Positions 18,825 to 26,723 of a stretch of DNA of 56,058 nt are shown in pieces (the stretch's first letter is position 1; every line of letters begins with the position of its first letter). The notes under the pieces are model-generated. The model did no database searches. It saw only the letters and a program-made list of their open reading frames with translations, and was not told the origin of the DNA. The DNA comes from an uncultured Spartobacteria bacterium (GTDB taxonomy: Bacteria; Verrucomicrobiota; Verrucomicrobiia; Chthoniobacterales; JAATET01), in NCBI GenBank assembly GCA_937901895.1, contig CALGTD010000188.1, positions 1 to 56,058 of the forward strand, written 5' to 3'. Made by a program: the position numbers and the translations under genes.

Positions 18825-20975
18825 TTACAGTCCCAGGGACGGCTGTGCGTCCGAATCCGGGACAAATGCGGAGAACTTGGCGTAAAGCTCGTCGAGCTTT
18901 GCGACATAGTATTCGACGTTTTCGTCGCGTGCGTCGGGGTTCCATTCGGAAGCCATCCGCGCGTGATTGTAGGCCGTGACCTTTTTCTTCGTGCCGGTGA
19001 TGTAGTAGCTGACGGCGTCTCCCGCGCGGTAGTCCCGTCCGCTGGCGATCGCGAGCTCGAACGCGGCGGAGCGGTTGCGGGACGATGCTGCGATCTTCTT
19101 CTGATACGATGCCGGGCTGTCCTGCAGGGCCTCGGTTTTGGCGAGTCTTGCGATCGGCCATCTTCGCGCGCGAATGGCCTCTTCGAACCCATCGCGAAGT
19201 TGTGCGGCCTCCTGTGCCTCGCCCCGCAGGATATGGCCGACGAGCCGTTCGAGAAACTCGCGCAGATACGGCTCCATGCCGCGCGACTTCAACGCCGCGC
19301 CCTTGAGTGTCATTCGCCCGTCGTCGGACAGGAGCGCGTAGTTCTTCGCCTTGTAGCTGAACATTGCCGCATACCGCGCATCGAACTCGATCTCGATTCC
19401 GTCGGGAAGGACCTCGCGGATGCCCCGTTCGAGGGCCTCGGGATCCGCCCCCTCCGGTGGCTGGAAGTAAATGCCATCCGTGTCGATTTCGATCACGTGT
19501 GCGCCTGCGCCGCGCAGCCAGTCGACCATCGCGCGCAGAAGCTCACGGCCCTTGGCGGTGACCGCTGCGGCGGCGTCGAAGTCCGCGAAATGCCCCTGCG
19601 CGAAGCCGAGGTATCCGTAAAAGCTGTTGATGAGAATCTTGAACGTGTTCTGCAGGGCGGAGTAGTGGAGCCGCTCGCTTTCGGACGATGCGTCCCGCAT
19701 TCGCTGTTTTGCCTCGAGACGGAAGGTGCGCAACTCCGAGAGCATTCCGGCGAACACACGGAGCGGATCGGCCGCCGGAAGCAGATCGAAGCGGAGCATC
19801 ACCGACGGATAGAGTGACGCGATGTCGCAGTGCCACACGTTGCGTGCGACTCCGGTGAAGAAGACATCGGTGTATCCGCCTTCGAACGGCCGCGGCTCGG
19901 GAGGATTCGGAATCGAGTGATGTTGGCGAAAGTATTCGCGCAGAAAGAGTGCATCGATCTTGGTCGCGTTTCCTCGAACGATCACGTCCTGGTAATTGTA
20001 GGGGAAGACCTGTGCCTGGATGAAGTAGCTCGCGCTGAGCACCGCAGCCAGTGCGCGGGTCTCGCGCACGGAGTGCAACGCCGACCTCCGGAAATCCGGG
20101 GAATCCTCTCCGGCGGCGCGCACCATTTGCGACGGATCGGTTTTTGCGCGCTCCGCCTCGCCGACGCCGAAGTGACGCGCGACATTTTCGAGCCCGAAGC
20201 CCTCCAGCTCGCGCGTTCCAACATCGTAGTATTGAGCGAGGACAAACGTATCCACGACGTGCCTGCCGAAGATGGCCGGTCGCGGATACTGGATCGTCTT
20301 CTCCGCGATCTGCAGGCGCGAGGACCGCGTTTTCACCGGACTGCCGTTGCGTCCCCAGCGAAGCGCCTGCTTGTATCGCTTTGCCCGCGCCGCGAGATAG
20401 GGGAGGTCGAACTTGAAGAGGTTGTGCCCCTCGATCACGTCGGGATCCCGTTCGCGAATGATCTCCGTGAGCCGCTCCAATGCCGCGCGTTCGCTTTCGT
20501 CATTCTCACAGTCGACGACGAGGAGATCCTCCCAGCCGGTGTTGTCGGCGATTGCGATCGCAGCCAGTGGGTCGCGGTCGGGATTCGAGAACTCGAACCC
20601 ATCGGTGCAGCACGTCTCGATGGCGATTTGCAGCCGCCGGAGCGATTCGAAGGTCATTCCCTTGAACAGGGTGCGACCGGAGGCGGTGAGGTATTGCTGC
20701 ACGGGATCGCCAAACCCGAAGCCCCCGGAGCGGGCGGCGAGAAATTCCTTCCATGTGGCAAACGTTCGCAGTCGATTGAGCGCGTGTGTGCCGGCAAGCG
20801 GCTCGCCGTCCTCCGCCGACCATTGGAAGGGTTGGAATGGCGCCTCTTCGACCGCGGTCGAGCCGTCGGCGTTGCGCCGGAAAACGAGCGCAGTGGCGGC
20901 GCCGTCGAATTCGACCGCCACGATGCCGGTTGAGGGATCCGAGCCGAAAAGAACGGGGCTGCTGAGATCGGTCAT
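18825..20975 (-). CDS. Family B DNA polymerase with degenerate proofreading site
   Basis: A 716-residue DNA polymerase of family B (bacterial PolB, related to DNA polymerase II). The polymerase core is intact: motif A DIASLYPSVM (Asp384), motif B KILINSFYGYLG (446-457), and motif C IDTDGIYF (Asp498, Asp500). The 3'-5' exonuclease domain (about 110-330) is present, and its ExoII motif HNLFKFD (Asn185, Asp190) is kept. However, ExoI reads IAIE (Ala118 instead of Asp before Glu120), and ExoIII reads SALHS before VRET where Tyr-x3-Asp is expected. It should therefore polymerise without efficient proofreading, which would suit a translesion or repair role; this is an inference. The ATG start is at MTDLSSPVLFG. 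It diverges from the K+ channel gene 11 bp away and heads the run with the ABC transporter. Confidence 0.92.
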   Translation of the reverse strand: MTDLSSPVLFGSDPSTGIVAVEFDGAATALVFRRNADGSTAVEEAPFQPFQWSAEDGEPLAGTHALNRLRTFATWKEFLAARSGGFGFGDPVQQYLTASGRTLFKGMTFESLRRLQIAIETCCTDGFEFSNPDRDPLAAIAIADNTGWEDLLVVDCENDESERAALERLTEIIRERDPDVIEGHNLFKFDLPYLAARAKRYKQALRWGRNGSPVKTRSSRLQIAEKTIQYPRPAIFGRHVVDTFVLAQYYDVGTRELEGFGLENVARHFGVGEAERAKTDPSQMVRAAGEDSPDFRRSALHSVRETRALAAVLSASYFIQAQVFPYNYQDVIVRGNATKIDALFLREYFRQHHSIPNPPEPRPFEGGYTDVFFTGVARNVWHCDIASLYPSVMLRFDLLPAADPLRVFAGMLSELRTFRLEAKQRMRDASSESERLHYSALQNTFKILINSFYGYLGFAQGHFADFDAAAAVTAKGRELLRAMVDWLRGAGAHVIEIDTDGIYFQPPEGADPEALERGIREVLPDGIEIEFDARYAAMFSYKAKNYALLSDDGRMTLKGAALKSRGMEPYLREFLERLVGHILRGEAQEAAQLRDGFEEAIRARRWPIARLAKTEALQDSPASYQKKIAASSRNRSAAFELAIASGRDYRAGDAVSYYITGTKKKVTAYNHARMASEWNPDARDENVEYYVAKLDELYAKFSAFVPDSDAQPSLGL

Positions 20976-20986
20976 CGTGGGGCAGC

Positions 20987-21844
20987 ATGGCGGAAGACGG
21001 GGCGGCGAAGAAGGGCGATTTCCAGCGTGTCGGAGGCGGCCGGGCCGTCTATGAGTGGAAGAGGATGATTTCGCGTGGAGACATTGCACGCATCGGACGG
21101 GAGTATCCGTTTGGATGCCTGCTGATCGCGATCTTCGCGTTGATCGTCGGGGCGCCGCTCACCACCGAGATCTCCAGTCATTTCGTGCGTCTGACCGGCC
21201 CTGTGGCTCTTGCTCCGCTGACCGCACTTCTGACGATGGCGTCAGTCCTTGCCGTGCGCGATGTGACGCCGTATCCGGGCCGGATGATCGCCCTCGCGTC
21301 GGGCATTCTGTTCCTGCTGGTGCTGAGCAGCATGATCACTCATCGCGCCCTTGGGGCGGCCCATCTGCTGGCCCAGGCGTTTTTTCTGGGGGCGGTGACG
21401 TGGATGATTCTTCGTGCGGTGTTCCGGGCAAGCGCGGTCGATGGCAACACGCTTTGCGGCGCGGCGTGTGTCTACCTGCTCGCCGGGGTGCTTTGCGGGT
21501 ATCTTTTCGCGATGATCGAAATTCTCGAACCTGGCAGTTTCAGGATCACCGATCCGACGCTCGAGACAAAGATCGTGCAGCTCTCGAGTCAGCCCGGCTG
21601 GCTCATTTACTTCAGTTTCACGACGCTCACGACGGTGGGATTCGGCGACATTCTTCCGGCGCGTTCGCTGGCCCGAAGCCTGTCGGTGCTCGAGGCGGTG
21701 ATCGGTCAGATCATGGTCGTCGTGATGATTGCGCGTCTTGTCGGACTGCACGTGGCATATTCCACCTCCGGACGGGGACGGCCGGTGAAGTTCGAGATTG
21801 CCGGGGGCGATTCCAAAATCGACGGCGTCCCTCCACCGAAGTAG
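20987..21844 (+). CDS. Potassium channel family membrane protein
   Basis: A 285-residue integral membrane protein ending in a K+ channel pore: LIYFSFTTLTTVGFGDILPA holds the selectivity filter TVGFGD (216-221), flanked by the helix around 156-178 and the last helix 225-250. Four further hydrophobic helices (about 41-57, 73-90, 100-117, 126-146) precede the pore unit, giving a six-helix layout. No clear S4 pattern of regularly spaced arginines is seen, so voltage gating is not supported. The start used has a GGGG-type ribosome site; an internal ATG at 21065 (MISRGDI) directly before the first helix is an alternative that would give 259 residues. It starts 11 bp from the divergent polB, so both promoters must overlap or lie inside the genes. 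There is no RCK domain. Confidence 0.85.
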   Translation: MAEDGAAKKGDFQRVGGGRAVYEWKRMISRGDIARIGREYPFGCLLIAIFALIVGAPLTTEISSHFVRLTGPVALAPLTALLTMASVLAVRDVTPYPGRMIALASGILFLLVLSSMITHRALGAAHLLAQAFFLGAVTWMILRAVFRASAVDGNTLCGAACVYLLAGVLCGYLFAMIEILEPGSFRITDPTLETKIVQLSSQPGWLIYFSFTTLTTVGFGDILPARSLARSLSVLEAVIGQIMVVVMIARLVGLHVAYSTSGRGRPVKFEIAGGDSKIDGVPPPK

Positions 21845-21855
21845 GATTGCAGGAA

Positions 21856-22272
21856 ATGCGCGCGAAAAACTGGATCGCGATCTGGGTGCTGCTGGGGATT
21901 GCCGCGTGCGCCTCCGCGGATGCTCCGGCCTATGGTGAGCCGACGCGGTTTGCGAAAGGGCGGGAGATCGTGTTTCCGGATTTTTCGATCCGGTATCTGG
22001 GCGAGCGTCAGGTGGCGGGCCCGCAGTTTCCGCGGGGATTCCGTTATTATGACTTCGAAGTGAAGGCGGGAGGGGAAACCCGGACCGTTTCGTGGACCAG
22101 CGGCACGGGCGTGATCGATTCCGCCTCGTTCGAGATTGGCGGAAAACCGTTCGAACTCGAGATGCGCGGAAGCGTCGCGCGCAAGGGCTGGTTGCGCGAC
22201 GACGAGTTCGTGCTCTGGCCGCGTGCGCAGTTTCAGCAGGCGCTGGAGGCTGCGCGGCGGCGGAAGAACTGA
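21856..22272 (+). CDS. Small lipoprotein, unknown function
   Basis: A 138-residue protein with a lipoprotein signal (MRAKNWIAIWVLLGIAAC; lipobox IAAC with Cys18 as the lipidation site). The mature part has a beta-strand rich segment, REIVFPDFSIRYLGERQVAG, then GFRYYDFEVKAGGETRTVSW, and ends in a basic helix. A good ribosome site (GCAGGA) lies before the ATG. It starts 11 bp after the K+ channel gene, so the two form an operon. Its stop codon abuts the stop of the convergent cobA/hemD gene with no base between them. No family is recognised. Confidence 0.8.
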   Translation: MRAKNWIAIWVLLGIAACASADAPAYGEPTRFAKGREIVFPDFSIRYLGERQVAGPQFPRGFRYYDFEVKAGGETRTVSWTSGTGVIDSASFEIGGKPFELEMRGSVARKGWLRDDEFVLWPRAQFQQALEAARRRKN

Positions 22273-23787
22273 TCAACCCGCCTGCATCGCGTCGCGGACG
22301 ATCGCGTCGACGAGGCCGGGAATGTCATGGACGGCGGCCTCGATGTCGACGTCCAGGGCGTTCTTCCGCATTGTGGCGGAGGTGACAGGCCCGATGCTGG
22401 CGGTTTTCAAGTTCGCCGGAAGGGGAAGCTGGAGTGCGAGGAAGTTCTCGACGGTCGAGGAACTCGTAAAGGTCACGATGTCGGCGCCCTCCTCGCGGAA
22501 ACGGGCGATGCCGCCGGACACGTCGGCGGTTTCGGACACGGTGCGGTAGGCGACGGCCTCGTCGACAATCGCTCCGCGTTTCGTCAGCTCGTCGGCAAGA
22601 ACCTCGCGTGCATTCTCCGCGCGGGCGAGGAGGATCTTGAGGTTCTCGACGGTGGTCTGCTCTGCGAAGGCCTTGACGACTTCCTCCGCCACATACTTCT
22701 CGGGCTGCAGATCGACTTCGAAACGGTAGTGCCGGATGCGCTCGGCGGTCGCGGGTCCGATCGCCGCGATCCGGACGCCGCCAATGGAGCGGGCGTCCTT
22801 GTAGACCGAGTAGAATGCCTCGAAGAAGGCGTCCGCGCCGTTCGGACTTGTGAAAACAAGCCAGTCGTAGGTGTGGGCGTCGCCCACGAGTTCCAGAAAC
22901 TGTTTGCGGTTCTTCGGCGGTTCGATGCGGATCGTCGGCAGCTCATAGGCATCGGCGCCGAGCTCGCGGAGCCGGTCGACCAGCACGCCCGCCTGTTTTC
23001 GCGTGCGGGTGACGGCGATGCGCCTGCCGAACAACGGCCGCTTTTCAAACCATGCCAGCGTGTCACGCAGGCTCACCACGTGGCCGAAGACGGCGACCAC
23101 CGGTGGCTTGAAATCCGCTTCCCCAGCCTTGCCCGCGATGTCCGCCAGCGTGCCGCTGAGCGTTTGCTGGCCCCCCATCGTCGCGGAGTGGATGAGTGCC
23201 ACCGGAGTGGACGAAGGCATTCCCGCGTCGGTGAGCGAGCGGCAGATTTTCGCAATCCGTTCCATGCCCATGAGCATCACCTTCGCGCCGGGGGCGTTCG
23301 CGAGCGCAGCGTAGTCAATCGTGGAATCGGGTTTCGAGGGATCCTCGTGTCCCGTGAAGATCGTGAGGATTGAGTTGTGCGCACGGTGAGTCACTGGAAT
23401 GCCGGCGTAGGCCGGCCCGGCGATTGCCGAGGAAACCCCGGGAACGATCTCAAAGCGGACGCCTGCGCGGGCGAGAGCCTCGGCTTCCTCGCCGCCGCGT
23501 CCGAAGACAAAAGGATCCCCGCCCTTGAGCCGGACGACCGTTTTGCCTTCGAGGGCATGACGGACAAGCAGTGCATTGATGTCCTCCTGCGTCAGCTTGT
23601 GGGCACCCGCCTTCTTTCCGACATGGATTTTCTCGGCCTCGTCCGGCGCGAAGCGAAGCAATTCGGGATTGCTCAGGTAATCGTAGAGGACGACGTCCGC
23701 GCGCTCGAGGCACGTCTTTCCGCGAAGGGTCAGCAGACCGGGATCGCCGGGGCCGGCCCCGACGAGATAACAGATTCCTTTGCTCAC
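22273..23787 (-). CDS. cobA-hemD: Fused uroporphyrinogen-III C-methyltransferase / uroporphyrinogen-III synthase
   Basis: A 504-residue bifunctional enzyme. Residues 1-245 are a SUMT (CobA/SirA type) methyltransferase that converts uroporphyrinogen III to precorrin-2 with two S-adenosylmethionines: VGAGPGDPGLLTLRG, then RLKGGDPFVFGRGGEEAEAL and the GVSSAIAGPAYAGIPVTHR segment. Residues about 250-504 are a HemD domain (RRIAVTRTRKQAGVLVDRLR ... YDWLVFTSPNGADAFF) that cyclises hydroxymethylbilane to uroporphyrinogen III. The fusion order CobA-HemD is known from several phyla, including Verrucomicrobia and Firmicutes. It is the third gene of the hemA-hemC-cobA/hemD operon, 43 bp behind hemC. The same polypeptide makes uroporphyrinogen III and diverts it towards sirohaem or cobalamin. 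Confidence 0.95.
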   Translation of the reverse strand: MSKGICYLVGAGPGDPGLLTLRGKTCLERADVVLYDYLSNPELLRFAPDEAEKIHVGKKAGAHKLTQEDINALLVRHALEGKTVVRLKGGDPFVFGRGGEEAEALARAGVRFEIVPGVSSAIAGPAYAGIPVTHRAHNSILTIFTGHEDPSKPDSTIDYAALANAPGAKVMLMGMERIAKICRSLTDAGMPSSTPVALIHSATMGGQQTLSGTLADIAGKAGEADFKPPVVAVFGHVVSLRDTLAWFEKRPLFGRRIAVTRTRKQAGVLVDRLRELGADAYELPTIRIEPPKNRKQFLELVGDAHTYDWLVFTSPNGADAFFEAFYSVYKDARSIGGVRIAAIGPATAERIRHYRFEVDLQPEKYVAEEVVKAFAEQTTVENLKILLARAENAREVLADELTKRGAIVDEAVAYRTVSETADVSGGIARFREEGADIVTFTSSSTVENFLALQLPLPANLKTASIGPVTSATMRKNALDVDIEAAVHDIPGLVDAIVRDAMQAG

Positions 23788-23830
23788 AATGCCCGCACGC
23801 TACCGGCGCGCGGACGGAGTCCCAAGAAAA

Positions 23831-24742
23831 TCATTCGCCGCGGAGTTGCCGCACGAGATCCGCCGCCGCCTCCATCCACTCCGACGCGATCCGGCGGGTT
23901 TCGGAGAACACCGGTTCCGTCCGGTCATCGCGAAACCATGCAGCCTGCAGGTGCAACTGGCAGTCGGTGATGGTTCCGCGGGCGCCGAGCGGCAGATGGC
24001 AGCCCCCGCCGAGGCCGCCCAGCACCGCCCGCTCGGCTGCGACGCAGGTGGCGGTATCGATGTGATCGATCTCCGCCAGAAGCGAAAGGGCTGCATCGTC
24101 CTCGGTCCGGCATTCCACGGCGATTGCGCCCTGCCCGGGGGCGGGCAGCATGAAATCGAGCACCGACAGGTGGCACCGGTCGAGGTGAAGCTCGCAGCCG
24201 ATCGCTTCCAGGCGCCGAAGGCCTGCGCCGGCGAGCACGATGGCCGCAATTTCCTCCGAATCGAGCAGCTTGCGAATCCGGGTGGGGACGTTTCCTCGAA
24301 TCCCGACCACGCGAAGGCCGGGGCGGTGCCATTGAAGAAAGCGCTGTCTACGAACACTGCTGGTGGCGACGGTCATACCGTCGTCCAGCGCGTCGAGGCC
24401 GCCCGGGTATTTCGAAATGAGAACGTCGGCGGGATTTTCCCGTTCCAGGATCGCGCCGAGGCAGACTCCGGGGGGCTGATCGACGGGGAGGTCCTTGAGA
24501 CTGTGAACGGCGGCGTCGATCCTCCCGGCAAGTAGGGCGTCCTCGAGTTCCTTCGTGAAGAGACCCTTGTCGAGCGGACCGGGGGCTCCAAGGGAAACGT
24601 CGAGGCGGTCGTCGCCCGAGGTGCGGATGACCCGTTCTTCGATCGCCGGCGCGGAGTCGGTCGCGCGAAGCTGTGCAGCGACGTGGCGCGTCTGCGCAAG
24701 CGCGAGGTCGCTGCCGCGGGTGCCGAGGACGAAAGGTTTCAT
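23831..24742 (-). CDS. hemC: Porphobilinogen deaminase (hydroxymethylbilane synthase)
   Basis: Polymerises four porphobilinogen molecules to hydroxymethylbilane in the cytoplasm, using a dipyrromethane cofactor attached to a cysteine. The 303-residue protein has the conserved opening LGTRGSDLALAQT, the catalytic aspartate in HSLKDLP (Asp84), the arginine-rich TSSVRRQ, and the cofactor cysteine Cys248 (GLGGGCHLPLG). It overlaps hemA by four bases, so the two are translated together. Length is in the usual range. Confidence 0.97.
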   Translation of the reverse strand: MKPFVLGTRGSDLALAQTRHVAAQLRATDSAPAIEERVIRTSGDDRLDVSLGAPGPLDKGLFTKELEDALLAGRIDAAVHSLKDLPVDQPPGVCLGAILERENPADVLISKYPGGLDALDDGMTVATSSVRRQRFLQWHRPGLRVVGIRGNVPTRIRKLLDSEEIAAIVLAGAGLRRLEAIGCELHLDRCHLSVLDFMLPAPGQGAIAVECRTEDDAALSLLAEIDHIDTATCVAAERAVLGGLGGGCHLPLGARGTITDCQLHLQAAWFRDDRTEPVFSETRRIASEWMEAAADLVRQLRGE

Positions 24743-25764
24743 GAGATCGAGAGGGCGGGGCTGGCGCGGCGCAGCCAGCCTAGGTAGTCGGCGACTCCGG
24801 CGTCGATGATGCTTTCGCAGTGCTCGATCTCGCGCCGGCGGATGGCGAGGGACTGGCTGGCGATGGATTGAAGGGAATCGATGTCGTAGAGGAAGACATT
24901 GTCGATGCGATTCACGGCCGGGTCGATGTCGCGGGGCACGGCCAGATCGATGAGAAAGAGCGGCCTGCCGGGTCGCAGGCGCATCATGGGTTCAAGCCTT
25001 TCCGGTGTCACGATCGGACGCGGGGCGGCGGTGGAACTGATGAGAATGTCGATGTCGTGAAACTCGTCCGACCACTGTTCGAAATGAATCGCCAACCCGC
25101 CGATCTCGGCCGCGAGGGTTGCTGCGCGATCAAAGCTGCGGTTCGAGACGATCACGGTCCGCACGCCACGCGACACGAGACTGCGGGCGGTGCGTTCGCT
25201 GGTGTCGCCGGCACCCAGAACCATCACGCGCCGTTGGTGCAGATCGCCGAAGATGCGCCCCGCCAGTTCTACCGCGGCCGCACCGACGGAGGTGGCGCCG
25301 TGGGTGATGCGGGTTTGGCTGCGGACCGATTTCGCCACCCGGAAGGCGCTTTGGAAAAGTTTGTTGAGGGTGCGCGAGGTCATGCCCGCATCGCTCGCCG
25401 CGGCGTAGGCCTTTTTCACCTGGCCGAGAATCTCCGTCTCGCCGAGCACCATGGAATCAAGCCCGCTGGCGACCCGGTAAAGGTGGCGGATGCTGTGCGG
25501 CATGTCGTGATGATAGAGCGGGGCATCGATGCCGGCCCGGTCGATCAGAAATCCACACAGGCTCTCCATCGCCTGCTCCGGGAACATGCTGGCCGCGTAG
25601 ATCTCGACGCGATTGCATGTCGAGAGAACGACAGCCTCCGAGATGGGGTCCATGGATCGAAGCGCCTCGAGCACCCGCGGCATCTCGTGGTTTTGCACGG
25701 CAAAATGCTCGCGAATCCCCACGGGGGCGACCTGGTGGTTGATTCCGGCGCAAAGGACGTTCAC
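24739..25764 (-). CDS. hemA: Glutamyl-tRNA reductase
   Basis: Reduces glutamyl-tRNA(Glu) to glutamate-1-semialdehyde with NADPH, the first committed step of tetrapyrrole synthesis by the C5 route. The catalytic Cys50 sits in LSTCNRVEIYA, and the NADPH-binding Rossmann motif is VMVLGAGDTSERTA near residue 180. At 341 residues it is shorter than the roughly 415-residue enterobacterial enzyme: the C-terminal dimerisation helices are largely missing after about residue 330, as in some other short bacterial forms. It heads the hem operon. The 240 bp upstream hold the divergent start of the DUF2071 gene; no cobalamin or other riboswitch core was recognised there. Confidence 0.95.
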   Translation of the reverse strand: MNVLCAGINHQVAPVGIREHFAVQNHEMPRVLEALRSMDPISEAVVLSTCNRVEIYAASMFPEQAMESLCGFLIDRAGIDAPLYHHDMPHSIRHLYRVASGLDSMVLGETEILGQVKKAYAAASDAGMTSRTLNKLFQSAFRVAKSVRSQTRITHGATSVGAAAVELAGRIFGDLHQRRVMVLGAGDTSERTARSLVSRGVRTVIVSNRSFDRAATLAAEIGGLAIHFEQWSDEFHDIDILISSTAAPRPIVTPERLEPMMRLRPGRPLFLIDLAVPRDIDPAVNRIDNVFLYDIDSLQSIASQSLAIRRREIEHCESIIDAGVADYLGWLRRASPALSIS

Positions 25765-26006
25765 GGCGCGTGCGGGTGGCGGGGAGTGCCGGAAGGTGTT
25801 GCTGCCAGGACCATCGGGAAGCCGGCGGAAGGTTTCGGCGTTGGAGGCATGGCGGGCTGCGCCTGCCCGAAGTCAGGCGGAAAACAAAGTGAAATGGCGA
25901 CCGGCCGGTAGCGCTCCATGGTGCGTGGAAAATGCCCCGGCTGCGCAGGCTCGCCGCGCCGACCGGAAAGTGCCAACGTAATGGAATGTCGGATCGTGCT
26001 CAAACG

Positions 26007-26723
26007 ATGATTGGCTTCGTAGAGTCACGACCCCAGCCTGCTAGCGTGCCGGTCATGCGTCAAAACTGGCGGCGACTGGCGTTTCTCCACTGGGCGGTGG
26101 ATCCCAAAACGGTGCAGGTCACATTGCCGGAGGGACTCGCCGTGGAAACGTGGGAGGGGCGCGCATGGCTTGCGATCGTGCCGTTTGCCATGGAGCGGGT
26201 GCGCCCGGTGGGGTGTCCGCCCGTGCCGGGGGTCTCCGATTTTCTCGAGCTGAACGTCCGCACCTACGTGCGCGACGCCGAAGGAAGGTCCGGCGTGTGG
26301 TTTTATTCCCTGGATTGCTCGCAACCGCTGGCGGTGTGGACGGCGCGAAAATTTTTTGGGCTGCCCTATTTCCGCGCCTGGATGGAGGAGCGCATGCGAT
26401 TGGCGGGTATCGACTATTTTTGCGAGCGCGAGGGCTCGGGACGGGTTGGCGCGTTTCGATATCGGGGAGTTGGACAACCGGAGCGCGCCCAGGTCGGATC
26501 GCTCGAGGAGTTTCTCATCGAACGCTATGTGCTGTTTTCCGTGAAAGGGGGGCGGCTGCGTCAGGGGGAGGTCTGGCACGAGCCGTATGAAATCCAAAAG
26601 GCGGAAGTTGCCGCGTGGAGCATGGTTCCGCTCCAACTGGCGGGATTCGATATGGATCCCCGTCCGCCGGATCACGCTGTTTTTTCCCCGGGGGTGGACG
26701 TGCGGATTTTCGGACTCGTCTAG
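26007..26723 (+). CDS. DUF2071 (YqjF-like) protein
   Basis: A 238-residue cytoplasmic protein of the DUF2071/YqjF family, whose biochemical role is unknown. The characteristic opening is RPQPASVPVMRQNWRRLAFL, followed by HWAVDPKTVQVTLPEGLAVE and GRAWLAIVPFAMERVRP. The LELNVRTYVRD strand and the GVWFYSLDCSQPLAVWTARK stretch then complete the beta-barrel-like fold. I chose the ATG before IGFVESRPQPAS because family members usually have this proline-containing lead; a later ATG at 26055 (MRQNW) and an earlier one at 25986 are possible. The stop codon overlaps that of the convergent galU gene by four bases. Confidence 0.85.
   Translation: MIGFVESRPQPASVPVMRQNWRRLAFLHWAVDPKTVQVTLPEGLAVETWEGRAWLAIVPFAMERVRPVGCPPVPGVSDFLELNVRTYVRDAEGRSGVWFYSLDCSQPLAVWTARKFFGLPYFRAWMEERMRLAGIDYFCEREGSGRVGAFRYRGVGQPERAQVGSLEEFLIERYVLFSVKGGRLRQGEVWHEPYEIQKAEVAAWSMVPLQLAGFDMDPRPPDHAVFSPGVDVRIFGLV

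Noticed and set aside
18779..19192. 138-codon upstream extension of the ABC transporter frame
   Set aside because: It lies within polB and is low-complexity Ser/Arg/Thr/Pro; the ATPase domain begins only at about 18778.
25761..26003. 80-codon minus-strand frame upstream of hemA, and a possible riboswitch there
   Set aside because: No signal or domain in the protein; I looked for a cobalamin-type core in front of the hem operon and found none.
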